Notes: generated by a model not told the origin, from the letters alone. DNA of 64,000 bases from VRUE01 sp963699215 (GCA_963699215.1 OY969422.1:2046001-2110000), one strand, 5' to 3'. Counted from the stretch's first letter, positions 23,394-32,667 are shown. A program made the numbers and translations.

Positions 23394-24374
23394 GTGCGCA
23401 GATCCTCCGCAGTCGGCCTCCTTGCCGTAGCGCTGCTCGCGGTCGGCTCGGCGAGCGCCGCGGACATCGATGCGCTGCGCGACAAGGTCGGTGGCGCGCG
23501 CGAGGAAGCCGCCTCGCTGGGGGCCGAGATCCGCGCTACGCAGGAACGCCTCGCCGCCACCGAAACCGAGGCGGCGACCGCGGCGGAGCGCGAGCGGCAG
23601 CTCTCCGACCTGCTCGCCCACGGCCGCGAACGGGCGGCCCGGCTGACCGCCGAGGTCGAGCGCTCCGAACGGCGCCTCGAGGTGGAGCGCAGGCGCTTGC
23701 GCCGCGCCCGCCGCGCGCTCGCCCAGCGCCTCGTCGCGATCTACGAGAGCGGCGTGCCGAGCACCGCCAGCGTCATCCTCGCCTCGGGCGATTTCGACGA
23801 GCTGGCCACGCGGACCGAATACCTGCAGCGGATCGAGGACGCCGACACCGAGCTCGCGGCGCGGGTCGAGCAGGTGCGCGACCGGGTCCGCCACGAGCTC
23901 AGACTCGTGGCGGAGCTGAAGGCGCGGGTCGACGCCTACAACGAGCGCCTCGCCGCCGCCCGCTCGGAAATCGCCGCTGTGCGCAGCCGCGCCGAGGCCG
24001 CCGCAGCGGAGCTGCGCTCGCTGGAAGAGGCTCGCGCCGCCTCGCTCGCCACGCTCAAAGCGAAGATCGGCAAGTGGGTGAGCGAGATCGAGGCCGCAGA
24101 AGCGGCGAGCCGCGCCGCCGCCGAAGAAACGGTCGGCCGCTGGCTCGGCGGCCCCTACTCGATCCCGACCTACATCGTGATGTGCGAGTCGGGCGGCAAC
24201 TACAGCGCGCTCAACCCGTCGAGCGGCGCCGGTGGGGCGTACCAGATTCTGCCCTCGACCTGGGATCTCTACGGTGGCCAGGGCGCCCCGCACGAAGCGC
24301 CGAAGGCCGAACAGGACCGCATCGCCGCCGAAATCTGGGCCGACTCCGGCGGCGGCGCCTGGGTCTGCGCCTGA
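23394..24374 (+). CDS. Secreted coiled-coil protein with C-terminal Rpf-like transglycosylase domain
   Basis: About 326 residues from a GTG at 23394. A signal peptide (residues 1-21, ending GSASA-A) is followed by about 220 residues of Ala/Glu/Arg-rich coiled coil like the PcsB/EnvC/RipA N-domain. The last 80 residues (IPTYIVMCESGGNYSALNP, GAYQILPSTWDLYGG, QDRIAAEIWADSG) form a lysozyme-like domain with the catalytic Glu in CESGGN. It probably cuts peptidoglycan, perhaps under control of its coiled coil during division. ftsK follows closely. Confidence 0.85.
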   Translation: MRRSSAVGLLAVALLAVGSASAADIDALRDKVGGAREEAASLGAEIRATQERLAATETEAATAAERERQLSDLLAHGRERAARLTAEVERSERRLEVERRRLRRARRALAQRLVAIYESGVPSTASVILASGDFDELATRTEYLQRIEDADTELAARVEQVRDRVRHELRLVAELKARVDAYNERLAAARSEIAAVRSRAEAAAAELRSLEEARAASLATLKAKIGKWVSEIEAAEAASRAAAEETVGRWLGGPYSIPTYIVMCESGGNYSALNPSSGAGGAYQILPSTWDLYGGQGAPHEAPKAEQDRIAAEIWADSGGGAWVCA

Positions 24375-24457
24375 CGCGCGTCTTCCGCGAAGAACCCGTG
24401 TGAGACATTTTGCATTCGTCGCGCCACCCGCGCGCCGCGACCGCCTAGCGTGGCATC

Positions 24458-24643
24458 ATGCAGACAATGAGACGAGCTTGGACCGACGAGCGACTCGATG
24501 ACCTCAACCACAAGGTCGACGAGATGAACCGCGAGATGCATGCGGAATTCCGGGCGGTGCGCGGAGAGATCAAGTCGATGCAGACGACGATGATCGGGGG
24601 CTTCGTCACCGTGCTGGCAACCTTGATCGCAACCCAGCTGTAG
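24458..24643 (+). CDS. Small coiled-coil protein with C-terminal membrane helix
   Basis: Sixty-one residues. Residues 8-42 are a charged heptad-like helix (DERLDDLNHKVDEMNREMHAE); residues 45-61 are hydrophobic (MIGGFVTVLATLIATQL). Proteins of this plan, with helical rods and a C-terminal membrane tail, are common in actinobacteria but have no assigned job. The start is uncertain between the first and fourth codons. Confidence 0.6.
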   Translation: MQTMRRAWTDERLDDLNHKVDEMNREMHAEFRAVRGEIKSMQTTMIGGFVTVLATLIATQL

Positions 24644-24685
24644 CCCACGGGCAGGGGAGGGGCCGTTGCCGTCGAAGCGGCTTCC

Positions 24686-26830
24686 ATGTTCGTGCGCAAG
24701 AAGCGAGGCTCGGCCGCGCGCCGCAAGCCGAAAGGGAAAGTCAAGGCGAAAGCCAAACGCCGCCTGCCGCGGCCGCATCTGCCCGAGGGGCTGCAACAGC
24801 GCCACCTCGACCTGATCGGGCTCTTCCTGATCGCCGCCGGGGTCTACCTCTGCTTCGTCTTCTTCTTCGGCTGGGACGGCGGCAAGGTCGGCTACGGGCT
24901 GGAAACCGGGCTGGAGTACCTGCTCGGTGCGGTCGGGGCGCGGATCGCGACCGTCCTGATGCTGGCCATCGGCGGGATGCTCGTCACCGGCACCTCGATC
25001 TCGACCGTCTTCCGCGGCCTCGGCCGCGGCGTCCGCCACACCTTCGCCGGCGGGCGCGACATCGCCCAGACTGCGATTCGCCACCGCGAGGAGCGCCGCA
25101 GCGAAGGCTCGCCGGCGACCTTCGAGACGCAGGCCGGCCCGACCGACGTGATGAGCACCTACCCGGAGGACGACGACTTCGAGCCGACGATCGCCATCGC
25201 TGAGGATCCGGAGGAGCCCGCCGAGCCCGAGCCTGCCACCCACGAGTTCGAGGAGCTCGCCGAGGAGCCCGATCCGGAGCCCGTCGTAGAGCCGCCCGAG
25301 GCGACGCCGGCGCCGCTGACCCCGATGGGCAACAAGCGCGGGGTCACCGAATCCGAGCAGATCGATTACCGGCCGCCGCCGGCAAAGGTGCTGGAGAAGG
25401 GGAAAGGCGACAAGGGCCCCGACCCGCGCGATCACGAGGCGATCGGCCGCAAGCTGGTCGAGACGCTCGGCCACTTCGGGGTCGAGGCCAAGATCGTCGG
25501 CATCGTCAGCGGGCCGCACGTCTCCCGCTTCGAGCTGCGGCTCGCGCCCGGCACCAAGGTGAAGAAAGTCACCGAGCTCTCCAACGACCTCGCCTACGCG
25601 CTCGCCTCCACCGACATCCGCATCCTCGCGCCGATCCCGGGCAAGCAGGCGGTCGGAGTCGAGGTGCCGAACGCGCGCCGGCGCCTGGTCCGTCTCGGCG
25701 ACATCTACGCCGGCCGGCCGGAGAAGACCTCGCCGCTGGTCGCCTGGCTCGGCAAGGGGATCGACGGAAACGCGGTCTGGACCGACCTGGCGAAGATGCC
25801 CCACGTCCTCGTCGCCGGCACGACCGGCTCCGGCAAGTCGGGCTGCGTCAACGCGATCCTCTCCTCGATCCTGATGCACGCCTCGCCCAACGAGGCGCGC
25901 CTGGTCCTGGTCGACCCCAAGCAGGTCGAGCTCAACCACTACGAGCACGTGCCGCACCTGCTGACTCCGGTCGTCACCTCGCCCCGCCTCGCCGCCAACG
26001 TGCTGGCCAACCTGATCGGTGAGATGGAGAGCCGCTACGGGATCATGGGCGAGGCCCGCGCCCGCAACCTGGCCGAGCTCAACCGCGCCCGCGCCAAGGC
26101 CGGCGAGGCGCCGCTGCCGCACATCCTCTGCGTGATCGACGAGCTCGCCGACCTGATGATGGTCGCACCGGCCGAGGTCGAGGACTCGATCATCCGCCTG
26201 GCCCAGAAGTCGCGCGCCACGGGGATCCACCTCGTGCTCGCGACCCAGCGCCCCTCTACCGACATCATCACCGGCACGATCAAGGTCAACATCCCCGCCC
26301 GCATCGCCTTCGCCGTCTCGTCGCAGACCGACTCGAGGGTGATCCTGGACCAGGGCGGCGCCGAGGCACTGCTCGGGCAGGGCGACATGCTCTTCCGCGG
26401 CGCCGGCACCTCGAAGCTGGCGCGCGTGCAGGGCGCGTTCGTCACCGAGGAGGAGATCGCGCGGATCACCGGGCACTGGGCCAAGCAGGGCGAGCCCGAG
26501 TTCGAGGCCGAGCTGCTGGAGGTCCACGAGGAGAAGGGCGTCGAAGCGGAGGGCGACTTCGACCCCGATGCCGACGACCTGCTCGACGACGCGATCCGCA
26601 CCGTGGTGCAGACCGAAACGGCCTCGGTCTCGATGATCCAGCGCCGCCTCCGGGTCGGCTATACCCGCGCCGGGCGGCTGATCGACATGCTGGAGCGGCG
26701 CGGCGTCATCTCTGGCTACGAGGGATCCAAGCCGCGCCAAGTGCTGATCTCCGAGGCCGACCTGTCACGGGTGCTCGGCGGCGGGCAGGGCGCGGAGCCG
26801 GTGGCCGTCAAGTCCGACCCGATCGACTGA
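24686..26830 (+). CDS. ftsK: DNA translocase FtsK/SpoIIIE
   Basis: About 714 residues. A basic N-terminus and two to four membrane segments (around residues 45-110) are followed by an acidic, Pro-rich linker (155-215). The RecA-like motor has Walker A AGTTGSGKS at residues 377-385, Walker B LCVIDELADLMM, and LATQRPSTDIITG. The C-terminal gamma winged-helix (VSMIQRRLRVGYTRAGRLIDMLE) reads polar chromosome sequences. It pumps DNA at the division septum. The membrane part is short compared with E. coli FtsK, closer to SpoIIIE. Confidence 0.95.
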   Translation: MFVRKKRGSAARRKPKGKVKAKAKRRLPRPHLPEGLQQRHLDLIGLFLIAAGVYLCFVFFFGWDGGKVGYGLETGLEYLLGAVGARIATVLMLAIGGMLVTGTSISTVFRGLGRGVRHTFAGGRDIAQTAIRHREERRSEGSPATFETQAGPTDVMSTYPEDDDFEPTIAIAEDPEEPAEPEPATHEFEELAEEPDPEPVVEPPEATPAPLTPMGNKRGVTESEQIDYRPPPAKVLEKGKGDKGPDPRDHEAIGRKLVETLGHFGVEAKIVGIVSGPHVSRFELRLAPGTKVKKVTELSNDLAYALASTDIRILAPIPGKQAVGVEVPNARRRLVRLGDIYAGRPEKTSPLVAWLGKGIDGNAVWTDLAKMPHVLVAGTTGSGKSGCVNAILSSILMHASPNEARLVLVDPKQVELNHYEHVPHLLTPVVTSPRLAANVLANLIGEMESRYGIMGEARARNLAELNRARAKAGEAPLPHILCVIDELADLMMVAPAEVEDSIIRLAQKSRATGIHLVLATQRPSTDIITGTIKVNIPARIAFAVSSQTDSRVILDQGGAEALLGQGDMLFRGAGTSKLARVQGAFVTEEEIARITGHWAKQGEPEFEAELLEVHEEKGVEAEGDFDPDADDLLDDAIRTVVQTETASVSMIQRRLRVGYTRAGRLIDMLERRGVISGYEGSKPRQVLISEADLSRVLGGGQGAEPVAVKSDPID

Positions 26831-26833
26831 ACT

Positions 26834-26880
26834 ACCCGACCTGCATCCGACCCCAAATAGGGGTCGGATGCAGGTCGGGT
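26834..26880. terminator. Perfect 21-base-pair hairpin after ftsK
   Basis: Arms at 26834-26854 and 26860-26880 pair perfectly around the loop AAATA. There is no T run, so it is not a standard intrinsic terminator. The core (TGCATC, CCCC, AATA, GGGG, ATGCA) recurs in the hairpin at 63625-63663, which suggests a genome-wide repeat family. Confidence 0.7.
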
Positions 26881-26925
26881 GACGGTTTGCGCGCGCCGGG
26901 GCAGCTCAATAGACACAATGTCCAT

Positions 26926-27684
26926 GTGGACACGGGTATCGGAGCCACCCTGCGCGAGGCGCGGAATCGTCGCAAAGTCGACCTTTCCGAGGTCGAAGCG
27001 GCGATCAAGATCCGCGTCCGCTACCTGCAGGCGATGGAGAACGAGGAGTGGGACGCGCTCCCCGGCGGCGCCTATACCCGCGGCTTCATCCGCACCTATG
27101 CCTCGTACCTCGGACTCGACGGGGAGCGTCTCGCCGACGACTACCGGCGCAGCACCGCCCCTCCCGGCGGCGAGCGGGCGCCGAAACGGATCGAGCCGGT
27201 TCCGACCGGGGCGCGCGAGGGCGGCCCCCGGATCTCCGGTCGCCTGCTCGTCGCGGCCGTCTGCGCCGCCCTGGTTGCCCTCCTGGTGGGAATCGCCCTG
27301 GCCGGCGGCGGTGGCGACTCGTCCACCTCGACCCCGGCGGCAAAGCGCGGACCGCAGCAGGAGCCCAAGCAGGACGCGGCGGCGACGGCGACGACCAAGC
27401 CCGGAGTGGCGATGCGGCTGGCGGCGACGGCGGAAGTGTGGGTGTGTCTGCTCGACGCCGGTGCGAAGCCGCTGGTCGACGGCCAGATCCTCGAAGAAGG
27501 GGCGGAAGCCGGTCCCTTCCGCTCCGCCCGCTTCGAACTCGCCTTGGGCAACGGTTCGGTGACGATGTTCGTCGAGGGGAAGCAGGCGAATATTCCGGCC
27601 AGCGCCAGCCCGGTCGGCTACGCGATCGATTCCGACGGCGAGCTGACGGTGCTCGAAGAAGGCGAAAGGCCCGACTGCGAATGA
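26926..27684 (+). CDS. RodZ-like protein (HTH_25 plus membrane helix)
   Basis: About 252 residues from a GTG at 26926; a TTG at 26887 is an alternative. The Cro-like helix-turn-helix (GIGATLREARNRRKVDLSEVE ... IRVRYLQAMENEEWDALPG) with the following YTRGFIRTYASYLGLD matches RodZ. A Pro-rich linker, one membrane helix (LLVAAVCAALVALLVGIALA, around residues 105-125) and a C-terminal beta domain follow. RodZ links MreB to the wall machinery in rods; in actinobacteria without MreB its role is unclear. Its stop overlaps cinA. Confidence 0.85.
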   Translation: MDTGIGATLREARNRRKVDLSEVEAAIKIRVRYLQAMENEEWDALPGGAYTRGFIRTYASYLGLDGERLADDYRRSTAPPGGERAPKRIEPVPTGAREGGPRISGRLLVAAVCAALVALLVGIALAGGGGDSSTSTPAAKRGPQQEPKQDAAATATTKPGVAMRLAATAEVWVCLLDAGAKPLVDGQILEEGAEAGPFRSARFELALGNGSVTMFVEGKQANIPASASPVGYAIDSDGELTVLEEGERPDCE

Positions 27685-28967
27685 GCGAAGCAGTGGTTCG
27701 CGCCGGGATCGTCGTCACCGGCACCGAGGTCCTGACCGGACGCATCGCCGACCGCAACGGGCCCTGGGTCTCCGAACGGCTGGCGGAGCTCGGGGTCGAG
27801 GTCGCCCACATCCTCGTCGTCGGCGACCGTCCCGCCGACCTCGAGTCGGCGCTGCGCTTCATGGCCGGCGAGGGGATGGACCTGATCGTGACCTCCGGCG
27901 GGCTCGGACCGACCGCCGACGATCTGACCGCGGAGATCGTCGGGCGCTTCGCCGGACGGGAGCTGGTGCTCGACGAGGAGATGGAGGAGAAGATCGCTGA
28001 GATCCTGCGCGGCTTCGCGCGGCGCTTCCGCTTCGACGAGGAGGCGGTGCGCGAGGCCAACCGCAAGCAGGCGATGATCCCCGAGGGCTCGCTGCCGCTC
28101 GATCCGGTCGGCACCGCGCCCGGCCTGGTGGTGCCCGCCGGCGAGCGGGTGGTCGTCGTCTTGCCCGGCCCGCCGCGCGAGCTGCGGCCGATGTGGCCGG
28201 GGGCGATGGAGTCGCCCCCGGTGCAGGCAGTCCTCACCCGTGCCACGCCGCTGCTCGCCTACACCGTGCGGATGTTCGGGCTCCCCGAGTCGGAGATCGC
28301 CAAGAGCCTGCGCGAGATCGGAGCCGGCGGGGTCGACCTGGAGGCGGTCGAGATCACCACCTGCCTGCGTCGCGGCGAGATCGAGATCGACGTCCGCTAC
28401 CGCGCCGGCGCCGCTGTCGTCGCCGAGGCGGTGCGAGCGGGCCTCGCCGACCGCCATGCCCGCCACCTGTTCAGCCTCGACGGGGAGACCGTCGACTCGC
28501 AGCTCGCCCGCCTCCTGGGTGGGCGCAGGCTGGGGTTGGCCGAGTCCTGCTCGGGCGGCCTGCTGGCGGCGCGGATCACCGACCTGCCCGGAGCCTCCGC
28601 CTACTTCGCCGGCGGCGTCGTCGCCTACTCCGACGAGGCGAAGGCCGAGCTGCTGGGGGTCGACTCCGGCCTGATCGAGGCGCACGGCGCGGTCTCGGCT
28701 CCGGTGGCGGAGGCGATGTCGCGCGGGGCGCTGGCGCGCTTCGGCGCCGACGTCGCCGTCTCGATCACCGGCATCGCCGGCCCCGACGGCGGCAGCGAGG
28801 AGAAACCGGTCGGCTACGTCTGCTTCGACGCTCGCCTCGCCGACGGCACGAGCATCGCTCGCGATCCGGTCATTCCCGGCAACCGCGCGGACATCCGCGA
28901 ACGCTCCGCCCTGGTCGCGATGCACCTGCTGCGGACGCTGCTCGGCGGCGACGACGCACCTTTGTAG
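27681..28967 (+). CDS. cinA: CinA-family protein with NMN deamidase domain
   Basis: 428 residues starting at an ATGA overlap. The N-terminal MoCF-like domain (GIVVTGTEVLTGRIADRNG, TSGGLGPTADDLT, VVVLPGPPRELRPMW) is linked to the C-terminal PncC domain (GLAESCSGGLLAARITDLPG, GGVVAYSDEAKAELLGV, ITGIAGPDGGSEEKPVG). The pair recycles NMN to nicotinate mononucleotide and acts as a pyrophosphatase. The cinA-recA order, here with two genes between, is widespread. Confidence 0.93.
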   Translation: MSEAVVRAGIVVTGTEVLTGRIADRNGPWVSERLAELGVEVAHILVVGDRPADLESALRFMAGEGMDLIVTSGGLGPTADDLTAEIVGRFAGRELVLDEEMEEKIAEILRGFARRFRFDEEAVREANRKQAMIPEGSLPLDPVGTAPGLVVPAGERVVVVLPGPPRELRPMWPGAMESPPVQAVLTRATPLLAYTVRMFGLPESEIAKSLREIGAGGVDLEAVEITTCLRRGEIEIDVRYRAGAAVVAEAVRAGLADRHARHLFSLDGETVDSQLARLLGGRRLGLAESCSGGLLAARITDLPGASAYFAGGVVAYSDEAKAELLGVDSGLIEAHGAVSAPVAEAMSRGALARFGADVAVSITGIAGPDGGSEEKPVGYVCFDARLADGTSIARDPVIPGNRADIRERSALVAMHLLRTLLGGDDAPL

Positions 28968-29034
28968 ACGGTGTTGCCATCCCGCTGTATGGTCTCGGTG
29001 AATACTCCGCTGATCGTAGTTGGGTACGGAGGGG

Positions 29035-29817
29035 ATGACGGGAGCGAATCGACACATTCGCGGCGGCCTCGCGATCGGTGCCGTGTTCACGGCGGCCATG
29101 CTCCTCGCACCGGCGACTGCAGCCGCGCTGACCGGCGAGATCACGCGAGCGCAGGTGAGTCCGGACGGAGCCCACGGCTGGATCGCCGGGGCCGTCCGTC
29201 AGTCGAACGCCTGCCAAGAGCCGCCGGAGCCGCAAGAGCCGCCGCCGCCGGGGCCGGGGCCGGGAAAATCGGTACCGCCCAAACTGCCGGAGTCGGGACC
29301 CTGGCTGTGTGGGTGGATCCCCTACGCGACGGTGGGGCCGGCTACGCAGGAAGGCGGTTGCTCATCGCCGGATCGCCACTGGCCCGATCTCGGGGATGGC
29401 ATCCAGCTCGTCTGGTTGGGGAGCGAAAGAAGAGGTATTGCCTCCGTCGACTTCGAGCTCGACGGCATAGCGCTTCAGCACGGAGTGGATGCACCCCTGC
29501 TGTGCCTCTCGGCGGTCGAGGGGGTCGTGGAAGGCATTTCGTGTATTGACGTCGTTGATTTCCCTTGCCCTCCCTACGGAGTCGTGCACACCGACCGCCA
29601 GCTTGACTCTGCACTGCTCGTGCCGTCGCCGGTATCGCCGCTCACGGCAGCTCCACCGCCAATCGGGCAAGTGTCGGGCAAGCACAAGCGGCGTTGCCGA
29701 CCGAGCCGGCGCAGGGGCAAGCAGGTGCGGCGTCTCGCGCAGAGGACGAGTGCCAAGAAGAAGAGCCGATGCAAGCAGAGCCGGCGTCGACGGCACCAAA
29801 GAAGCACGAAGTATTGA
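29035..29817 (+). CDS. Secreted protein with very basic C-terminal tail, unknown
   Basis: About 260 residues. The ATG at 29035 directly follows GGAGGGG; a TTG five codons upstream gives better spacing to no site. The signal peptide ends around ATAAALTGE. A Pro-rich linker (EPPEPQEPPPPGPGPGKS) and a small domain with several cysteines (GPWLCGW, GGCSSPDRHWPD, LLCLSAVEG, FPCPPYG) follow. The last 45 residues are Lys/Arg-rich (KHKRRCRPSRRRGKQVRR). From memory, the basic tail resembles surface proteins of related genera. Function unknown. Confidence 0.6.
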   Translation: MTGANRHIRGGLAIGAVFTAAMLLAPATAAALTGEITRAQVSPDGAHGWIAGAVRQSNACQEPPEPQEPPPPGPGPGKSVPPKLPESGPWLCGWIPYATVGPATQEGGCSSPDRHWPDLGDGIQLVWLGSERRGIASVDFELDGIALQHGVDAPLLCLSAVEGVVEGISCIDVVDFPCPPYGVVHTDRQLDSALLVPSPVSPLTAAPPPIGQVSGKHKRRCRPSRRRGKQVRRLAQRTSAKKKSRCKQSRRRRHQRSTKY

Positions 29818-29874
29818 CACTTCATTGACGATGGGGCCTTGTTACGTGCGCTGCGGCCACGTAGCGTCGGCGGC

Positions 29875-30477
29875 ATGGCAAGGGAGAGGCTGAAGAGTCC
29901 GCGGGCGAGATTGTTCGTCGCCCTCGACCTGCCCGGGCGGATGCGGGCCGGAATCGCGGAGTGGGGGCGGGAGGCCCTTGCCGACCCGGCCCTGCGCCCG
30001 GTCCCGGCCGAGTCGCTGCACATCACCTTGGCCTTTCTCGGCTACCTGCCCGAGAAGGAGATCCCTCGCCTGGCGGAGATCGTCGAGACGAGCGGGGGGC
30101 AGGCTCCCACGATTGAGCTGGGCGACCCGGCGCCGCGTCCCGAGCGCGGCCTCCCTCGCCTCTTCGTCCTGCCCGCCGCCTCGCCGGCGACGATTGCGCT
30201 GCAGGCGGGCCTGCAGGAGCAGTTGGTCGAGACGCGCCTCTACGAGCCGGAGAAGCGCCCGTTCTGGCCGCACATAACCGTCGCCCGGGTGCGGCGCGAG
30301 GAACGCAGGTCGAAGCGGCCGGCGCTCGTCTCGCGGCCTCCCGGGAGGCTTCCGCAAGTGTTGCTGCAACCCACGGTTTGCCGCCGGGTGACGCTCTACC
30401 GTTCTGAACTCCAGCCACAGGGTGCGCAGTACACCCCGTTGGCGCAAGTCGAGCTGCCCGCAGACGGGCGGCAGTGA
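29875..30477 (+). CDS. thpR: RNA 2',3'-cyclic phosphodiesterase (2H family)
   Basis: About 200 residues from an ATG at 29875. The two catalytic H-x-T-x tetrads are ESLHITLAFLG and FWPHITVARV, spaced as in the family, with ARLFVALDLPG near the start. It opens 2',3'-cyclic phosphates at RNA ends. recA begins ten bases later, so both are probably on one mRNA. The thpR-recA pair also occurs in other bacteria. Confidence 0.9.
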   Translation: MARERLKSPRARLFVALDLPGRMRAGIAEWGREALADPALRPVPAESLHITLAFLGYLPEKEIPRLAEIVETSGGQAPTIELGDPAPRPERGLPRLFVLPAASPATIALQAGLQEQLVETRLYEPEKRPFWPHITVARVRREERRSKRPALVSRPPGRLPQVLLQPTVCRRVTLYRSELQPQGAQYTPLAQVELPADGRQ

Positions 30478-30487
30478 GGTGGAAGAG

Positions 30488-31573
30488 ATGGCAGACAAGA
30501 AAGCGGCTCTGAAGGACGCCTCGGCCAAGGAGGCCAAGGCCAAAGACGCGGCGCTCGAGGCGGCCGTGACCCAGATCGAGCGCGATTTCGGCCAGGGCGC
30601 CCTGATGCGCCTCGGCGCCGATGCGACGATCAAGATTCCGGCGATCCCGACCGGGGCGCTCGCGCTCGACCTGGCGCTGGGCATCGGTGGGGTGCCGCGC
30701 GGGCGGATCGTCGAGATCTTCGGCCCCGAGTCTTCGGGGAAGACGACGCTGATCTACCACATCATCGCCGAAGCCCAGAGCCGCGGCGGGATCTGCGCCT
30801 TCATCGACACCGAGCACGCGATCGACCCGTCCTACGCGCGCAAGATCGGCGTCGACACCGACGAGCTGCTGGTCTCCCAGCCCGACTACGGCGAGCAGGC
30901 CCTGCAGATCGCCGACCGTCTGATCGCCTCGGCGGCGATCGACGTGGTCGCGATCGACTCGGTCGCGGCGCTGACGCCGAAAGCTGAGCTGGACGGTCAG
31001 ATCGGCGATACGACCGTCGGCCTCCAGGCGCGCCTGATGTCGCAGGCGATGCGCAAACTGGCCGGCAACCTCAACCGGACGAACACGGTCTGCCTCTTCA
31101 CCAACCAGATCCGCGAAAAGGTCGGCGTCCAGTTCGGCTCTCCCGAGACCCAGCCGGGCGGCCGGGCGCTGAAGTTCTACTCCACGCAGCGCCTCGACAT
31201 CCGCCGTATCGAGACCCTCAAGGAGGGGACCGAGGCGGTCGGCAACCGGGTTCGGGTCAAAGTGGTCAAGAACAAGGTCGCGTCGCCCTTCCGCCAGGCG
31301 GAGTTCGACATCGAGTACGGGGTCGGCATCTCGCGCGAGGGCGGCCTGCTCGATTTCGGCATCGAGCACGACCTGGTGCAGAAATCCGGCTCGTTCTTCT
31401 CCTACGGCAAGACGCGGCTCGGCCAGGGGCGCAACAACGCAAAACAATTCCTCGCCGAGAACCCCGAGATCGCCAGCGAGATCGAGACCAAGATCCGCGC
31501 CGCGCTCGGCATCGGCGCCGAGGAGCCGGCTGCCCCGGCGGAAGAAAAGCCGCCAATCGCCGAAGCCGCCTAG
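30488..31573 (+). CDS. recA: Recombinase RecA
   Basis: 361 residues from an ATG at 30488 after GAGGTGGAAGAG. Walker A GPESSGKT is at residues 79-86, and the L1/L2 loops and FTNQIREKVGVQFGSPETQPGGRALKF-type segment are present in order. An Ala/Lys-rich N-terminal extension and an Ala/Pro/Glu-rich C-tail flank the core. It drives strand exchange and co-protease activity. I see no convincing SOS box in the short gap upstream, so control may lie ahead of thpR. Confidence 0.97.
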   Translation: MADKKAALKDASAKEAKAKDAALEAAVTQIERDFGQGALMRLGADATIKIPAIPTGALALDLALGIGGVPRGRIVEIFGPESSGKTTLIYHIIAEAQSRGGICAFIDTEHAIDPSYARKIGVDTDELLVSQPDYGEQALQIADRLIASAAIDVVAIDSVAALTPKAELDGQIGDTTVGLQARLMSQAMRKLAGNLNRTNTVCLFTNQIREKVGVQFGSPETQPGGRALKFYSTQRLDIRRIETLKEGTEAVGNRVRVKVVKNKVASPFRQAEFDIEYGVGISREGGLLDFGIEHDLVQKSGSFFSYGKTRLGQGRNNAKQFLAENPEIASEIETKIRAALGIGAEEPAAPAEEKPPIAEAA

Positions 31574-31578
31574 CTCGA

Positions 31579-31845
31579 CTATGTAAGGAGCGCGACGGCG
31601 CGAAGGGCCGCCTGTGTTGGCTCCACGATCTCGTCGTTCCGGTGGGAGAACAGGCCCACCTCGCGAAGGTTGTGGATCGCTCGGCTCGCTGTCTCTATCT
31701 CCCTGCTGTCGCCGGCGTCGCTGACGATCCTCAGCGAGAGCTCTCTGGCCGTCAGACGCTCCCGGTGAAGTTCGGCCGCCACTTCGAGGATCACCGCTTC
31801 GACTGTCGCAACGTCGTACTTGGGTGGGGTCTTGCTGCTCGTCAT
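31579..31845 (-). CDS. Small winged-helix-like protein, unknown
   Basis: Eighty-eight residues converging on recA with five bases between stops. The order VATVEAVILEVAAELHRERLTARELSLRIV ... ASRAIHNLREVGLFSHRNDEIVEPT looks like a helix-turn-helix followed by a beta wing ending in a DEIVEPT strand. It may be a DNA-binding regulator. It heads, from right to left, a run of small regulators (31.6-35.7 kb). No closer family recognised. Confidence 0.6.
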   Translation of the reverse strand: MTSSKTPPKYDVATVEAVILEVAAELHRERLTARELSLRIVSDAGDSREIETASRAIHNLREVGLFSHRNDEIVEPTQAALRAVALLT

Positions 31846-31926
31846 GCTCGCTCTCTCGGCGGGGTTGTTGGTGCAGGGCGATGGGCGATGCAGAGGGCTG
31901 GCGCCCCCTGCATCGCCTCCGCGGAC

Positions 31927-32667
31927 CTACTTCCCTGCTGTGCCCTCCTTGCCCCTGCCCCTCTTCGTCCCGCCAGCGCTGCGAGTGGCTCCGTTCACCC
32001 TGTTTGGCGCCGAGACCCCTGCGATCTCGGCACGCGCTTCGAGGGCGTGCGGAGTGGCGGGCTCCCAGGCAGACTCAAAGGTCAGTAACGCGAAGACATA
32101 GCCGGCAGCGTTGCCTTTGCCGTTGGCCTTCTCCAGGCGCTGGGCTGCTGCCTGCTGCTCGTCCTCGACTTCCTCGATCGCCCGCTGTGCGATTGCCTTG
32201 ACGTTGCGCTTGCCCTGAGCATCGAGGACGAGTGGAGTTCGGGCGATGAGGTCGTTTGCGCCTTGCAGCTTGCCCGCCTTCAGGGCGCCGGCGAGGTCGT
32301 TGAACAGGTCATTCGCCTGGCCCGCGCCGACCACCGCTCGCAGCCCCTTCCTCAACCGTCGCCAAGCCTTCGCTGGGAGCAGCGTCTTGACGTTCGCACG
32401 GTAGTAGTGCTCGACCGCCCCCCGACGCGGCTCGGTGCGCGTCTCTTCGATGATCCCCTCGCAGTCCTCGCGGAGGACTTTGACGTGGTAGCTGATCTGG
32501 CTCAGCCCTTCGCCGAGGGCCCTCGACAGTTCTTTGGGGCTGACCTCACGCTGCACGGTGGCGAGCAGGATGTGCTGTCGCAGCACATGATCCAGCGCCT
32601 TGACGAGCCGGGGATCCACCAGCGCCGGCAGGTGCGACGCACCCTCATGTGACTTGCCTCCAGGCAT
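31927..32667 (-). CDS. ArsR-like winged helix-turn-helix protein
   Basis: About 246 residues. The N-terminal 90 residues are a winged helix: DPRLVKALDHVLRQHILLATVQREVSPKELSRAL then LSQISYHVKVLRED, with the wing TEPRRGAVEHYYRANV. The middle holds helices, and the C-terminus is Lys/Arg/Gly-rich and disordered. From memory, such ArsR-like proteins with a long helical part occur in many copies in Thermoleophilia. No metal-binding cysteine pair is seen, so the ligand is unknown. Confidence 0.8.
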   Translation of the reverse strand: MPGGKSHEGASHLPALVDPRLVKALDHVLRQHILLATVQREVSPKELSRALGEGLSQISYHVKVLREDCEGIIEETRTEPRRGAVEHYYRANVKTLLPAKAWRRLRKGLRAVVGAGQANDLFNDLAGALKAGKLQGANDLIARTPLVLDAQGKRNVKAIAQRAIEEVEDEQQAAAQRLEKANGKGNAAGYVFALLTFESAWEPATPHALEARAEIAGVSAPNRVNGATRSAGGTKRGRGKEGTAGK

